A stretch of 64,000 bases of DNA, from NCBI GenBank assembly GCA_902570265.1, contig CACFXF010000006.1, positions 1-64,000 of the forward strand, given 5' to 3'. The notes below the pieces were generated by a model. The model was not told the DNA's origin and did not search any database. It was given only the letters and a program-made list of their open reading frames with translations. This stretch comes from an uncultured Alphaproteobacteria bacterium (GTDB lineage: Bacteria > Pseudomonadota > Alphaproteobacteria > Rhodobacterales > Rhodobacteraceae). The position numbers and the translations under genes were made by a program. Shown piece after piece: positions 36,252 through 45,238 of the stretch; within the stretch, counting starts at the first letter, position 1, and every line of letters begins with the position of its first letter.

Positions 36252-38831
36252 ATGAAAGAAAGCTACAAATCATTAATATCTACTTTTTCAAAACTTGATA
36301 TATCGCAAAAAAAATTTGGTGATAGATCTTCAATTTTGTCCAATTTGAGCAAGATTGGTTATCCTATTGTAGAAGGTTTTTTTATTTCTTATGATATAAT
36401 GAAACAAATAGAAATTGGACAACAAACTCCACAAATTCCTTATAAATTTTTAGAATGTGGCCCCTTTTGTTTAAGATCTAGCACAAACAAGACTGAAATA
36501 GCAGGACTTGAACCTTTTCTCTACTTAGGACTAAACAAAGAAAAAATTGACGAGTTGTCTTGTATATTTGGGGAAAAAAAATTAAGTCAAATCTATTTAA
36601 ATCATATAAAAAATTTTGGAATTAGGGTTTTTGACCTTGAGTCAGATTTTTTTGAACACACTATCCTAAAAATTTTAAAGCAAAAAAAAACAAATTCAGT
36701 AAATAATCTAGATATAAAAACTTTAAATTATTTAATAAGTGAATTTGAGGAATACTATAGGAGTAGTTTGGGTTTTGATTTTCCAGAAGACCCGTCTGAG
36801 CAAATACATTATGCTTTAAAAGCTATTATGAATGAATGGCAAAGTCCTACATCTAAAATATTACGAAATTCTCTTGGTATTCTTAACGAAGATCATATAG
36901 GTGTTATAATACAAAAAATGATTTTTAAGAATTTGAATTCTCATATAGTAGATTTAGAAATTCAATTTATTGATAGTAATACTGGTGAGGAAAAAATTAA
37001 TGGTCAATACAAAAAAGTTGGACAAAATCATACTACTGCAAAATCTTTTGAAGGTACTAATTATAAACAATTGTTATCGAAAAATATTGAGATTGGTCGA
37101 CCTAAATTCAATTTATTTTCAAATCCATTTTTTAAAAAAATTAAAGAGTTAGATAAGAAAACTTCAACGATTTACGAAAAAAAATTTAGTTACAGGTTCA
37201 TAGTAGGTGCTGAAGACCTTTTTTTAGTTGATGCTAAGAAAGTTAATTTACAAACGTCTGCAATTTTAAAAATGCACATGAATTGTGTTAAAAAGGGCAT
37301 ATTAAGTAAAGATCAGATTATTTCAAAAGTAGATCCTGATATGTTTGTTCAATCATTACATCCCCAAATAAGTCAAAATTCAGGACTTAATATTATTGGT
37401 GTAGGATTACCCGCCAGTCCAGGAGGAGTTTCAGGAAAAGTAGCATTTAGAGCTGAAGAAGCAATTAGAATGAGTTCAAAGGGAATGACTGTAATTTTGG
37501 TAAGAAGTGAAACAAGTTCAGAAGATATACGTGGAATGCATGCATCTGCCGGAGTTCTTACATTAAGAGGAGGAATGAGCAGTCATGCTGCTGTGGTAGC
37601 GCGTGGTCTTGGTAAACCCTGTGTTGTAGGAGTAACAAATCTTAGTATTAATAGTAGTTTGAATTCAATAATTACTTCAGAGGGAGAAGTCCTTAAATCT
37701 GGTGATGTTGTTACTATAGATGGATCAAATGGCCATGTTTTAAAAGGTAACGCTCATATGGTTAAACCAAAACTACCAAAATATTTTTTCGAAATTTTAG
37801 ACTGGGCCAGTGATCGTGGAAAAATATGTATAAAAGCTAATGCAGATACCACTAAGGAAGCTCAGCAAGCTAAAGGATTTAAAGTTGATGGTATTGGATT
37901 ATGTAGAACGGAGCATATGTTTTTTGAAAAAAAATCTCTGCAAATAATGCAAAAAATTCTTCTTTCTCCTAGTGACAATGATAAAATGAATGCTATTACA
38001 ATCCTTTCCAAAATACAGGAATTAGAGTTTAAAAAAATATTTAAAATTATGCGTGGTAAAACAGTAACCACTAGGTTACTTGATTTGCCAGTTCATGAAT
38101 TTTTACCAAACAGTATAAATGAATTAGAAATTTTAGCTGATGAACTTAAAATGACATTCTTACAAGTTTCGGAAAGATGCAAACAAATGGCAGAGATAAA
38201 CCCCATGTTGGGGAAAAGAGGGGTCAGATTAGGTATTTTATTACCTGAACTATATAAAATGCAAGTAAAAGCAATAATTAAAGCAAGCATAAGTGTCTAT
38301 GGAAAAAATCAAAAAGAATTTCCTCCAGAGATTATGCTACCTATGGTTTCCTCTTTCAAAGAAGTTAATTTCCTTAAAAAACTAATTGATGCCGTAGTTG
38401 CTGAAATAAATAAAGAAATTAATTTTCCTATAAATTACAAGTTAGGAGTAATGGTTGAAACACCTAGAGCTGCATTAAAAGCAGGTGAGCTGGCAATTAT
38501 AAGTTCTTTTTTAAGTTTTGGAACGAACGATTTAACTCAAATGACCTATGGGTTAAGTCGGGATGATTCTGGTACATTTATGAGGGATTACTTAGAAAAA
38601 GGTATATTCCCAGTTGATCCATTTCGTTCGTTAGATTTAGATGGTGTTGGAGAATTATTAAAGATAGCGTCTAAAAAAAGTAGAGCTGCTAATCCGTCTA
38701 TTAAAATTGGTATTTGTGGTGAACATGGTGGAGATCCAAAGTCCATAGATTTTTGTAAAAAAATTGGTTTAGATTTTGTTTCATGTTCCCCTTTTCGTGT
38801 TCCAATCGCAAGGATAGCAGCCGCTCAATAA
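36252..38831 (+). CDS. ppdK: Pyruvate phosphate dikinase homologue with eroded ATP-grasp domain
   Basis: This 859-residue homologue has the three-domain plan of PPDK, which interconverts pyruvate and PEP through a phospho-histidine. The swivelling domain is intact (GGMSSHAAVVARG, His445). The PEP/pyruvate domain keeps Arg552 in LCRTEH, Arg608 in TTRLLDLPVHEF, the Glu in VMVETPRA, the Asn in FGTNDLTQM and the Cys near 845 in VSCSPFRVP. The first 340 residues are highly divergent. The usual GTGVAFTR loop is missing (residues 225-245). The ATP-site segments corresponding to DIEFT and LQTRNGKRT read YRFIV and VDAKKVNLQT. ATP-dependent activity is therefore doubtful. The position after glyS, before a SleB hydrolase, is normal for alphaproteobacterial ppdK. 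Confidence 0.85.
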   Translation: MKESYKSLISTFSKLDISQKKFGDRSSILSNLSKIGYPIVEGFFISYDIMKQIEIGQQTPQIPYKFLECGPFCLRSSTNKTEIAGLEPFLYLGLNKEKIDELSCIFGEKKLSQIYLNHIKNFGIRVFDLESDFFEHTILKILKQKKTNSVNNLDIKTLNYLISEFEEYYRSSLGFDFPEDPSEQIHYALKAIMNEWQSPTSKILRNSLGILNEDHIGVIIQKMIFKNLNSHIVDLEIQFIDSNTGEEKINGQYKKVGQNHTTAKSFEGTNYKQLLSKNIEIGRPKFNLFSNPFFKKIKELDKKTSTIYEKKFSYRFIVGAEDLFLVDAKKVNLQTSAILKMHMNCVKKGILSKDQIISKVDPDMFVQSLHPQISQNSGLNIIGVGLPASPGGVSGKVAFRAEEAIRMSSKGMTVILVRSETSSEDIRGMHASAGVLTLRGGMSSHAAVVARGLGKPCVVGVTNLSINSSLNSIITSEGEVLKSGDVVTIDGSNGHVLKGNAHMVKPKLPKYFFEILDWASDRGKICIKANADTTKEAQQAKGFKVDGIGLCRTEHMFFEKKSLQIMQKILLSPSDNDKMNAITILSKIQELEFKKIFKIMRGKTVTTRLLDLPVHEFLPNSINELEILADELKMTFLQVSERCKQMAEINPMLGKRGVRLGILLPELYKMQVKAIIKASISVYGKNQKEFPPEIMLPMVSSFKEVNFLKKLIDAVVAEINKEINFPINYKLGVMVETPRAALKAGELAIISSFLSFGTNDLTQMTYGLSRDDSGTFMRDYLEKGIFPVDPFRSLDLDGVGELLKIASKKSRAANPSIKIGICGEHGGDPKSIDFCKKIGLDFVSCSPFRVPIARIAAAQ

Positions 38832-38948
38832 ATTTTATTATTTTGATTTTCTTATACTAAATTTTTTAGATATTTTACTTGCATGATTGCAATAGTAGCA
38901 TTATGAGCTATTCATTGTGTGGTTATTGAGATAAGAGATAGATTTTAC

Positions 38949-39596
38949 ATGAAAATATATTTTTTAATTTTTTTTAAAATCTTTTTCATATTATTTTTTA
39001 ATACTTTATATTCAGAAGAATTAAAAAATAGTATTGAAGAAAGAAAAACTGATACTTATGCATTTTTACAAGATTTTATTAACTCTGATCTGATTTTTAT
39101 ATCTTCCTTAGGCCAAAATTCTTTAAAAAATTTTTCAGGTTTTTCTGATTTGGATGAAGGAAAGTTTTCTTTTGAGACAATCGATAATTTTCCCAAACCC
39201 AGACAAACTTCTGAGATGAAATGTTTAGCAGAAGCTATTTATTTTGAAGCCAGAGGTGAAGCTCTTGAAGGACAATATGCTGTTGGAGAAGTAATTATCA
39301 ATAGAGTATTATCAAAAGATTTTCCAAATAGTGTATGTGGAGTAATTTCAGAAGGAGCTAATAGACTAAATGCTTGTCAATTTTCTTATAATTGTGATGG
39401 TAAGTTAGAAACCATAACAGAGAAAAAAATTTATGAAAGGATTTTGAAGTTATCCCAAATGTTATTAGAGCCTTCTGCTAGGTTTCTTACTAGTGGAGCA
39501 ACCTTTTATCATTCTAAGTTAGTAAGCCCTAGTTGGTCAAAGAAATTTATAAAAACTAATGAAATTGGAAATCATGTTTTTTATAAATTGCCATAG
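38949..39596 (+). CDS. SleB/CwlJ-type cell wall hydrolase, exported
   Basis: This peptidoglycan hydrolase of the Hydrolase_2 family has 215 residues from the ATG at 38949. I chose this start because it places a signal peptide first (MKIYFLIFFKIFFILFFNTL); an upstream frame start at 38919 would add ten charged residues. The catalytic domain begins MKCLAEAIYFEARGEALEGQ with the conserved Glu pair and continues VINRVLSKDFPNSVCGVISEG, NACQFSYNCDGK and GATFYHS. In alphaproteobacteria this gene type often follows ppdK. It may act in envelope remodelling at growth or division. Confidence 0.85.
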   Translation: MKIYFLIFFKIFFILFFNTLYSEELKNSIEERKTDTYAFLQDFINSDLIFISSLGQNSLKNFSGFSDLDEGKFSFETIDNFPKPRQTSEMKCLAEAIYFEARGEALEGQYAVGEVIINRVLSKDFPNSVCGVISEGANRLNACQFSYNCDGKLETITEKKIYERILKLSQMLLEPSARFLTSGATFYHSKLVSPSWSKKFIKTNEIGNHVFYKLP

Positions 39597-39656
39597 ATTC
39601 AGTTTAATTACTACGTTCTTTAAAATTTAATTAATATTTCATATTGGAGGTGCTGA

Positions 39657-40004
39657 TTGGATCAGATTTTTGTTAAGGATTTTGTTCATGAAACTGAAAT
39701 AGGGGTATATCAATCTGAATTTGGAAAAAAACAAAGATTAAGGTTTAATGTATTTTTGACAATCGACTATGATCAAAAAAATAAAAATGATAATATAGAA
39801 AATGTTATTACTTATGAGATCATTTTACGTGCTATTGAAAAGCATACTTCTGAAGGAAGATTATATCTTTTGGAAACACTAGCTAATAAGATTTCAGACA
39901 CTTGTTTTAGTGATTCTAGAATTAAGACAATCGATATTCAAATTGAAAAATTAGATAGAATAAAGGGTTCTTTAGGAATTAGAATGATTAATGAGAATGG
40001 TTAA
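39657..40004 (+). CDS. folB: Dihydroneopterin aldolase
   Basis: FolB cleaves dihydroneopterin to hydroxymethyl-dihydropterin in folate synthesis. It has 115 residues. The start is a TTG at 39657 preceded by TTGGAGG, a strong ribosome site. Landmarks are VKDFVHETEIGVYQSEFGKKQ at the start and, in the middle, Glu in LLETLANKISD; the end motif QIEKLDRIKGS carries the catalytic lysine. It overlaps the next gene by 14 bases and is part of folB-gph-folP-glmM. Confidence 0.9.
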   Translation: MDQIFVKDFVHETEIGVYQSEFGKKQRLRFNVFLTIDYDQKNKNDNIENVITYEIILRAIEKHTSEGRLYLLETLANKISDTCFSDSRIKTIDIQIEKLDRIKGSLGIRMINENG

Positions 40005-40659
40005 AGTGAGACATGAATATAATATTATTTTTGATCTTGATGGGACATTGGTGCATACAGCGCCTGCTTTAGCCAAAGCAGCTAATGATCTACTTAGAGA
40101 ATTAAATTTACCTGAGATAAGTACAGATGTTTATTCGTCCTTTATTGGTGGTGGTATTAAAAAACAAGTTCAAAGGTTGCTAAACCATTTTGGATATAGT
40201 TATAGCTCTTTAGAGAAGTATGAGAAGAGATTTAAAGACTTTTATTATATTGATCCATATTTTCAAACTTATCTTTTTCCAAATGTAAAAAATAGTTTAA
40301 CTGAGTTAAAATCTTTAAATTTTAATATTGCTATATGTACTCAAAAAAATAGAGAGCCTGCCTTAAAAATTTTAGACCATTTTGAAATTAAACAATTTTT
40401 CACAGGATTTGCTTTTGGAGATTCATTAGAAGTACTTAAGCCAGATCCATTGATGGTAAAATTAGCAACAAAAAATTTTAGTCCCAAAAAAAATATATAT
40501 ATAGGTGATAGTAATACTGATTTAAAAACTGCAAGAAATTCAGATTCGATATTTATTTTATTTACTGAAGGTTACAGAAAAGAAAATATCTCAGAATTAA
40601 AGCCAGATTATTTCTTTTCGAATTATAGGAATTTACTTGAACTGATAAAAAAAATTTAA
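39991..40659 (+). CDS. gph: Phosphoglycolate phosphatase-like HAD hydrolase
   Basis: This HAD-superfamily phosphatase has 222 residues. Motif I is FDLDGTLVHTAP (residues 14-25), motif II lies in IAICTQKN, motif III in LKPDPLMV and motif IV in YIGDSNTDLKTA. The cap (residues 28-90) is the small helical type of phosphoglycolate phosphatases. It would detoxify 2-phosphoglycolate formed during DNA repair or metabolism, but HAD substrates are hard to predict. It is translationally coupled with folB through a 14-base overlap. Confidence 0.85.
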   Translation: MRMVKVRHEYNIIFDLDGTLVHTAPALAKAANDLLRELNLPEISTDVYSSFIGGGIKKQVQRLLNHFGYSYSSLEKYEKRFKDFYYIDPYFQTYLFPNVKNSLTELKSLNFNIAICTQKNREPALKILDHFEIKQFFTGFAFGDSLEVLKPDPLMVKLATKNFSPKKNIYIGDSNTDLKTARNSDSIFILFTEGYRKENISELKPDYFFSNYRNLLELIKKI

Positions 40660-40677
40660 CATTGAGAGTTTAATTAT

Positions 40678-41676
40678 TTGTCTAAATATTTTCAACCATT
40701 AATAAATTTTGGTCCATACCCTACTAAAGGAAGTACTTTTTTGGCTGATCCAACTTTTTGGTTTGATAGAGTCAAAGTGCTGGAAAGAGATAAAACCCCC
40801 CAAATTGTAAAAGTAAAGGATACTCCTAAAAGAGTTATTAAAGAAATTTCAAATCCATTTAATATTTGTGGTTATAAAAAAGGACCACTTATTATGGGTA
40901 TTTTAAATCTTTCACCTGATAGTTTTTCAGAAACAAATGAACTGAGTAAAGCTAAAGCATCTAATTATATAATGAATTTAGTTCAAAAGGGAGCGGACAT
41001 TATAGATATTGGAGGCCAATCAACTAAACCTAATTTTAATGATATTTCAAATGAATTAGAAAAAGATCGTATTAAAAAAACATTTAAAACAATAAAAAAT
41101 TATTCAAATGTTATATTTTCTATAGACACAAGAAAGGCAAGTGTCGCTGATTATGCTTTAAATAAGGGAGCAACAATTTTTAATGATGTTTCTTCATTAG
41201 AATTTGATCCTGAAAGTATCAACATAGTAAAAAAACATAAATGTTTCGTTTGTATTATGCATAATTCTGGTAATGGAATAGATCTTCATAAAAAATTATC
41301 TGGAAAAAACTTTATGCTTGATATTTATGACTATTTTTTCAATAGGATAAATTTTTTGTTATCATGTGGTATTCCAAAATCCAAAATTATTATTGATCCT
41401 GGTATTGGCTTTGGGAAATCCCTTTTTCAAAATTTACAAATAATTTCAAATATTAGTTTATTTCATTCATTAGGGTGCCCAATATTAGTAGGATTATCTA
41501 GAAAAGGTTTTATTGGAAAAATTACTGGAGAATTTGAACCAAAAAAAAGAAAATTGAGTTCAGTTATTTTAGCATTTGAGCTCATCAAAAAAGGAGTTCA
41601 TATTATTAGGGTGCATGATATTAAAGATACATATAAAATGGTAAAAATTTTTAATAGCTTGAAAGTAAATATATGA
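40678..41676 (+). CDS. folP: Dihydropteroate synthase
   Basis: FolP condenses p-aminobenzoate with the pterin pyrophosphate, the target of sulfonamides. At 332 residues, it has an N-terminal extension of about 70 residues (LINFGPYPTKGSTFLADPTFWFDRV) seen in some alphaproteobacteria. The core follows: MGILNLSPDSFSE, GADIIDIGGQSTKP, FSIDTRKASVADYAL, IIDPGIGFGKS and VGLSRKGFIG. The start is a TTG at 40678. It is 18 bases after gph and 16 before glmM. Confidence 0.93.
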   Translation: MSKYFQPLINFGPYPTKGSTFLADPTFWFDRVKVLERDKTPQIVKVKDTPKRVIKEISNPFNICGYKKGPLIMGILNLSPDSFSETNELSKAKASNYIMNLVQKGADIIDIGGQSTKPNFNDISNELEKDRIKKTFKTIKNYSNVIFSIDTRKASVADYALNKGATIFNDVSSLEFDPESINIVKKHKCFVCIMHNSGNGIDLHKKLSGKNFMLDIYDYFFNRINFLLSCGIPKSKIIIDPGIGFGKSLFQNLQIISNISLFHSLGCPILVGLSRKGFIGKITGEFEPKKRKLSSVILAFELIKKGVHIIRVHDIKDTYKMVKIFNSLKVNI

Positions 41677-41692
41677 TTTTTGAAAGTTTGTA

Positions 41693-43039
41693 ATGGTTAG
41701 GAAAATTTTTGGAACTGATGGTATTAGAGGTAAAGTCAATACACAATTTATATCTGCAGAATTTGCGCAAAAATTGGGTGTTGCCTGTGGCAAATATTTT
41801 TTATCGAAAAGTGGTGGAGAAGGATCTAATAGGGTAATAATTGGTAAGGATACTAGACGTTCAGGTTATATGTTAGAAACTGCGCTTACATCAGGTTTTA
41901 CATCAATTGGTATGGACGTATTTCTATTAGGGCCTATACCTACTCCAGCTGTAGGTATGCTTACAAGATCAATGAGAGCAGATCTTGGGGTTATGATTTC
42001 AGCATCACATAACCATTTTGAAGATAATGGTATTAAATTTTTTGGTCCAGACGGATTTAAATTATCGGATAATGTTGAAAAAGATTTAGAAACAACACTT
42101 GCAAAAAAAATCGACTTAGTTGAGCCTTCATTAGTTGGTCGCGTGAAGAGAATTGATGAAGTGTTAGGTAGATATACTGAAGCTGTTAAGAAAAGCCTTC
42201 CAAAGGCATTAAACTTGAGAGACCTAACGATTGTAATAGATTGTGCTAATGGTTCAGGTTATAAGTGTGCGCCTCAAATACTTTGGGAATTAGGAGCAAA
42301 TGTTATACCAATAGGAGTTGAGCCGAATGGCTTTAACATAAATCTTAATTGTGGATCTACAAACACATTACTGGCTTCAGAATTGGTTAAAAAATATAAT
42401 GCAGACCTTGCAATTTGCTTGGATAGCGATGCAGATAGAGTAGTAATACTTGATGAATTAGGTAATGAAATAGATGGGGATCAATTAATCGCGCTTATTG
42501 CTAACAATTTAAAATCTGAAAATAAAATACAAGGTGATACTATAGTTTCAACCGTAATGTCAAATTTGGGGTTACTTAGATATCTAAAAGATTTAGGATT
42601 AAACCTATTTCGTACTCCTGTTGGGGATCGATATGTTTCTGAAAAAATGAAAGAAAAAGGATTTAATTTTGGAGGTGAAAAATCAGGTCATATAATTATG
42701 ACAGACTATTCATCTACAGGTGATGGTTTATTGGCTGCACTTTACTTTTTATCAATTCTTAAGGATTCAGGAAAAACTACTAGCCAGCTATTGAATGTTT
42801 TTAAACCAACTCCTCAAAAATTATTAAATCTAAACTTTGGATCAAAAGATAATCCGTTAGATAACTCAGAATTCAACAAAACTATTAATGAATTAAGAAA
42901 AAAAATTTCAGATAGTGGTGAAATTTTAGTAAGAAAATCTGGTACTGAACCAGTGATAAGAATTATGATACAACATAATGATACCAAGATATTTGAAGAA
43001 ATTTTGGAAGAAATTAATTATATGATATCCAAATTATAA
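41693..43039 (+). CDS. glmM: Phosphoglucosamine mutase
   Basis: GlmM interconverts glucosamine-6-P and glucosamine-1-P for peptidoglycan and lipopolysaccharide precursors. It has 448 residues. KIFGTDGIRGKVN opens it; the phosphorylated serine is Ser105 in ISASHNHFEDNGIKFF. The metal loop is DSDADR near 243-248, and the substrate loops are GGEKSGHIIM and RKSGTEPVIRIM. The folP-glmM order is conserved widely. Its 3' end overlaps the convergent EamA transporter gene by 6 bases. Confidence 0.96.
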   Translation: MVRKIFGTDGIRGKVNTQFISAEFAQKLGVACGKYFLSKSGGEGSNRVIIGKDTRRSGYMLETALTSGFTSIGMDVFLLGPIPTPAVGMLTRSMRADLGVMISASHNHFEDNGIKFFGPDGFKLSDNVEKDLETTLAKKIDLVEPSLVGRVKRIDEVLGRYTEAVKKSLPKALNLRDLTIVIDCANGSGYKCAPQILWELGANVIPIGVEPNGFNINLNCGSTNTLLASELVKKYNADLAICLDSDADRVVILDELGNEIDGDQLIALIANNLKSENKIQGDTIVSTVMSNLGLLRYLKDLGLNLFRTPVGDRYVSEKMKEKGFNFGGEKSGHIIMTDYSSTGDGLLAALYFLSILKDSGKTTSQLLNVFKPTPQKLLNLNFGSKDNPLDNSEFNKTINELRKKISDSGEILVRKSGTEPVIRIMIQHNDTKIFEEILEEINYMISKL

Positions 43040-43960
43040 ATTTTTAATTACTTTTTTTGACTGACAAATGAAAATTCCTAATAATATAAAAAACGCGGAC
43101 AAGATAAAGTTGTTCGGAAGTACTTCCTTTAGGATTAAAAAACCAAATATAGTAGACCATAATGGTACTTTAAAGTTTACTAAGCTCAAAAAAATTGGTC
43201 CTTCTTTTTTTATTAGATATATTAAAATTATTGTCGCCATACCAGTTGATAATAACCCTAGATTTAAAATTGCAAATATTGATTTATAATCAAATTTAGA
43301 AGAAATTAATCCTTGATTAAATAAAAATGGTAAACTTAAAATAGATGCAATAAAAAGTGCATGTGTTGTAAATGCTAATAAATTTACTGGTTCCGATTTT
43401 CTTATAATTATTGCCCCTAATGAGTAAGAGAATGTGGCTAGTATGCATAAAAAAATGAATACAAGATTTGTGCTTTGATTATATTCAAAATCTGTTTTTG
43501 CTTTTGATAAGACTAGAATACATGAACCAGATAAACCAATTAATAGTCCAATTAATTTTTTTAGTGAGAAAGGTTCTTCTTTTAATAAAAAAAGAGATAA
43601 TACCATAATTAATAGCGGTATAGTAGCCATGCAAAGTCCAACGAATACTGTAGATAAATGTTCCTGTGCTATAGCTAAAATTGTGAAAGGTAACAAATTA
43701 GATAGTACTGCTACACCAAAGCAATATATCCAATATATTTTTGATTGAAAAATATTGAATACGTGAATCTTTAAAATTAAAGAAAACACAAACACAACTA
43801 AAAAGCCTATTACTAATCTGAAAGATGCAATTTGTAGTGGATCAAAAGCAATAATTGCATATTTCACTGATAAAAAGGAACTTCCCCATAGTATTCCAAG
43901 TGCGGAAAGCAAAACCCATGATGATAATTTTTTTGTTTGAATATTTGGAGAAATGATCAT
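43034..43960 (-). CDS. EamA/DMT-superfamily transporter
   Basis: This 308-residue integral membrane protein has about ten hydrophobic helices in two EamA repeats (first roughly 15-150, second 165-300). The first repeat starts LSALGILWGSSFLSVKYAI, typical of drug/metabolite transporters. The second has LGAIIIRKSEPVNLLAF and VPLWSTIFGFLILKEVLPNN. Members export amino acids, nucleosides or other metabolites; the substrate cannot be read here. It is divergent from serC. Confidence 0.88.
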   Translation of the reverse strand: MIISPNIQTKKLSSWVLLSALGILWGSSFLSVKYAIIAFDPLQIASFRLVIGFLVVFVFSLILKIHVFNIFQSKIYWIYCFGVAVLSNLLPFTILAIAQEHLSTVFVGLCMATIPLLIMVLSLFLLKEEPFSLKKLIGLLIGLSGSCILVLSKAKTDFEYNQSTNLVFIFLCILATFSYSLGAIIIRKSEPVNLLAFTTHALFIASILSLPFLFNQGLISSKFDYKSIFAILNLGLLSTGMATIILIYLIKKEGPIFLSLVNFKVPLWSTIFGFLILKEVLPNNFILSAFFILLGIFICQSKKVIKNL

Positions 43961-44054
43961 TTGTTTTAAATATTTTAAATTATTTTTAAAGTAATACTTG
44001 CAGTTATTTCAATTAAATACTATCCGATACTTTTTAAACCTTTAAATAATAGTC

Positions 44055-45221
44055 GTGTTAGAAAAACCAAAAAAATTACCAAAGCGTCCAAATTTTTCCT
44101 GTGGCCCTTGTGTAAAAAGGCCTGGATGGTCTTTGGATAATCTTAAAAGTTTTGAAGTGTTAGGAAGATCTCATAGATCTCAGATTTGTTTAAATTATCT
44201 AAATGATGTAATCAAATTAACTAAAGAAACCTTGGATATACCTGAGGATTTTAAAGTTGCAATAGTGCCTGGTTCTAATACAGGGGCTTTTGAAATGGCC
44301 TTATGGTCAATGATAGGACCACTGCCGGTAGATGCTTTAGCTTGGGAAACTTTTGGTAGTGGCTGGGTAAATGATATTAAAAACCAACTTAAGATAAATG
44401 ATTTAAGGATACATAAAGCTGAATATGGTAATATCCCTGATCTATCTTTAATTGGTGATGATACGGATATTTGTTTTACTTGGAATGGTACTACCTCAGG
44501 AGTAAAAGTTCCAAATGCAAATTGGATAAGTAGAAAAAGAAAAGGAATTACATTTTGCGATGCTACGTCAGCGATCTATTCTCAAAAATTAGAATGGGAT
44601 AAATTGGATGTAACAACTTTCTCATGGCAAAAGTCAATGGGTGGTGAAGGAGGTCATGGGATGTTAATCATGAGTCCAAAAGCAATAGAAAGACTAAAAA
44701 AATTCAACCCAGAAAGGCCATTACCAAAATTATTTAGATTGATAAAAGATGAAGAATTAATTGATGGAATATATGAAGGGAAGACAATAAATACACCTTC
44801 TATGCTTTGTGTAATTGATGCATTAGATTCATTATTATGGATTAAAGATTTAGGCGGATGGGAAAAAACTTATAAAAAATCTTTAAGCAATTTTGAAATA
44901 ATATCAAATTGGTATAATACTAAAGATTGGATTTCGAATTCTGTTAAAGATAAAAAAATACAGTCAAATTCTTCTATCTGTCTAGAAATTACTGATAATA
45001 AGTTTTTAAAACTGGATTCTCAAAAAAAATGGAGTTTTATTCAAAAAATGTGTTCTATTCTTGAAAATAATAATGCTGCTTTTGATATAAAAGGACATCG
45101 GGATGCACCCCCTGGTTTAAGAATTTGGTGTGGTCCAACCGTGGAAGAAGATGACCTAAAAGCAGCTTTACCTTGGTTAGATTGGTCTTTTGAAATAGTG
45201 AGAAGTGAATTTTTTAACTAA
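44055..45221 (+). CDS. serC: Phosphoserine aminotransferase, alphaproteobacterial type
   Basis: This PLP enzyme makes phosphoserine from phosphohydroxypyruvate. It has 388 residues and a GTG start at 44055. RPNFSCGPCVKRPGWSL and LGRSHRS are typical of the alphaproteobacterial/archaeal SerC subgroup. GSNTGAFEMALW binds PLP phosphate, FCDATSAIYSQKL follows, and the Schiff-base lysine is in FSWQKSMGGEGGHG. It is followed 17 bases later by serA. Confidence 0.93.
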   Translation: MLEKPKKLPKRPNFSCGPCVKRPGWSLDNLKSFEVLGRSHRSQICLNYLNDVIKLTKETLDIPEDFKVAIVPGSNTGAFEMALWSMIGPLPVDALAWETFGSGWVNDIKNQLKINDLRIHKAEYGNIPDLSLIGDDTDICFTWNGTTSGVKVPNANWISRKRKGITFCDATSAIYSQKLEWDKLDVTTFSWQKSMGGEGGHGMLIMSPKAIERLKKFNPERPLPKLFRLIKDEELIDGIYEGKTINTPSMLCVIDALDSLLWIKDLGGWEKTYKKSLSNFEIISNWYNTKDWISNSVKDKKIQSNSSICLEITDNKFLKLDSQKKWSFIQKMCSILENNNAAFDIKGHRDAPPGLRIWCGPTVEEDDLKAALPWLDWSFEIVRSEFFN

Positions 45222-45238
45222 ATTGGGAATTTATTACA

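Noticed and set aside
38879-38892. Inverted repeat TTGCATGATTGCAA after ppdK as a terminator
   Set aside because: The stem is only five pairs and is not followed by a T run; it may be chance.
43961-44054. serC-type leader RNA known from alphaproteobacteria upstream of serC
   Set aside because: The leader is almost all A/T and I see neither the paired hairpins nor a terminator-like stem.
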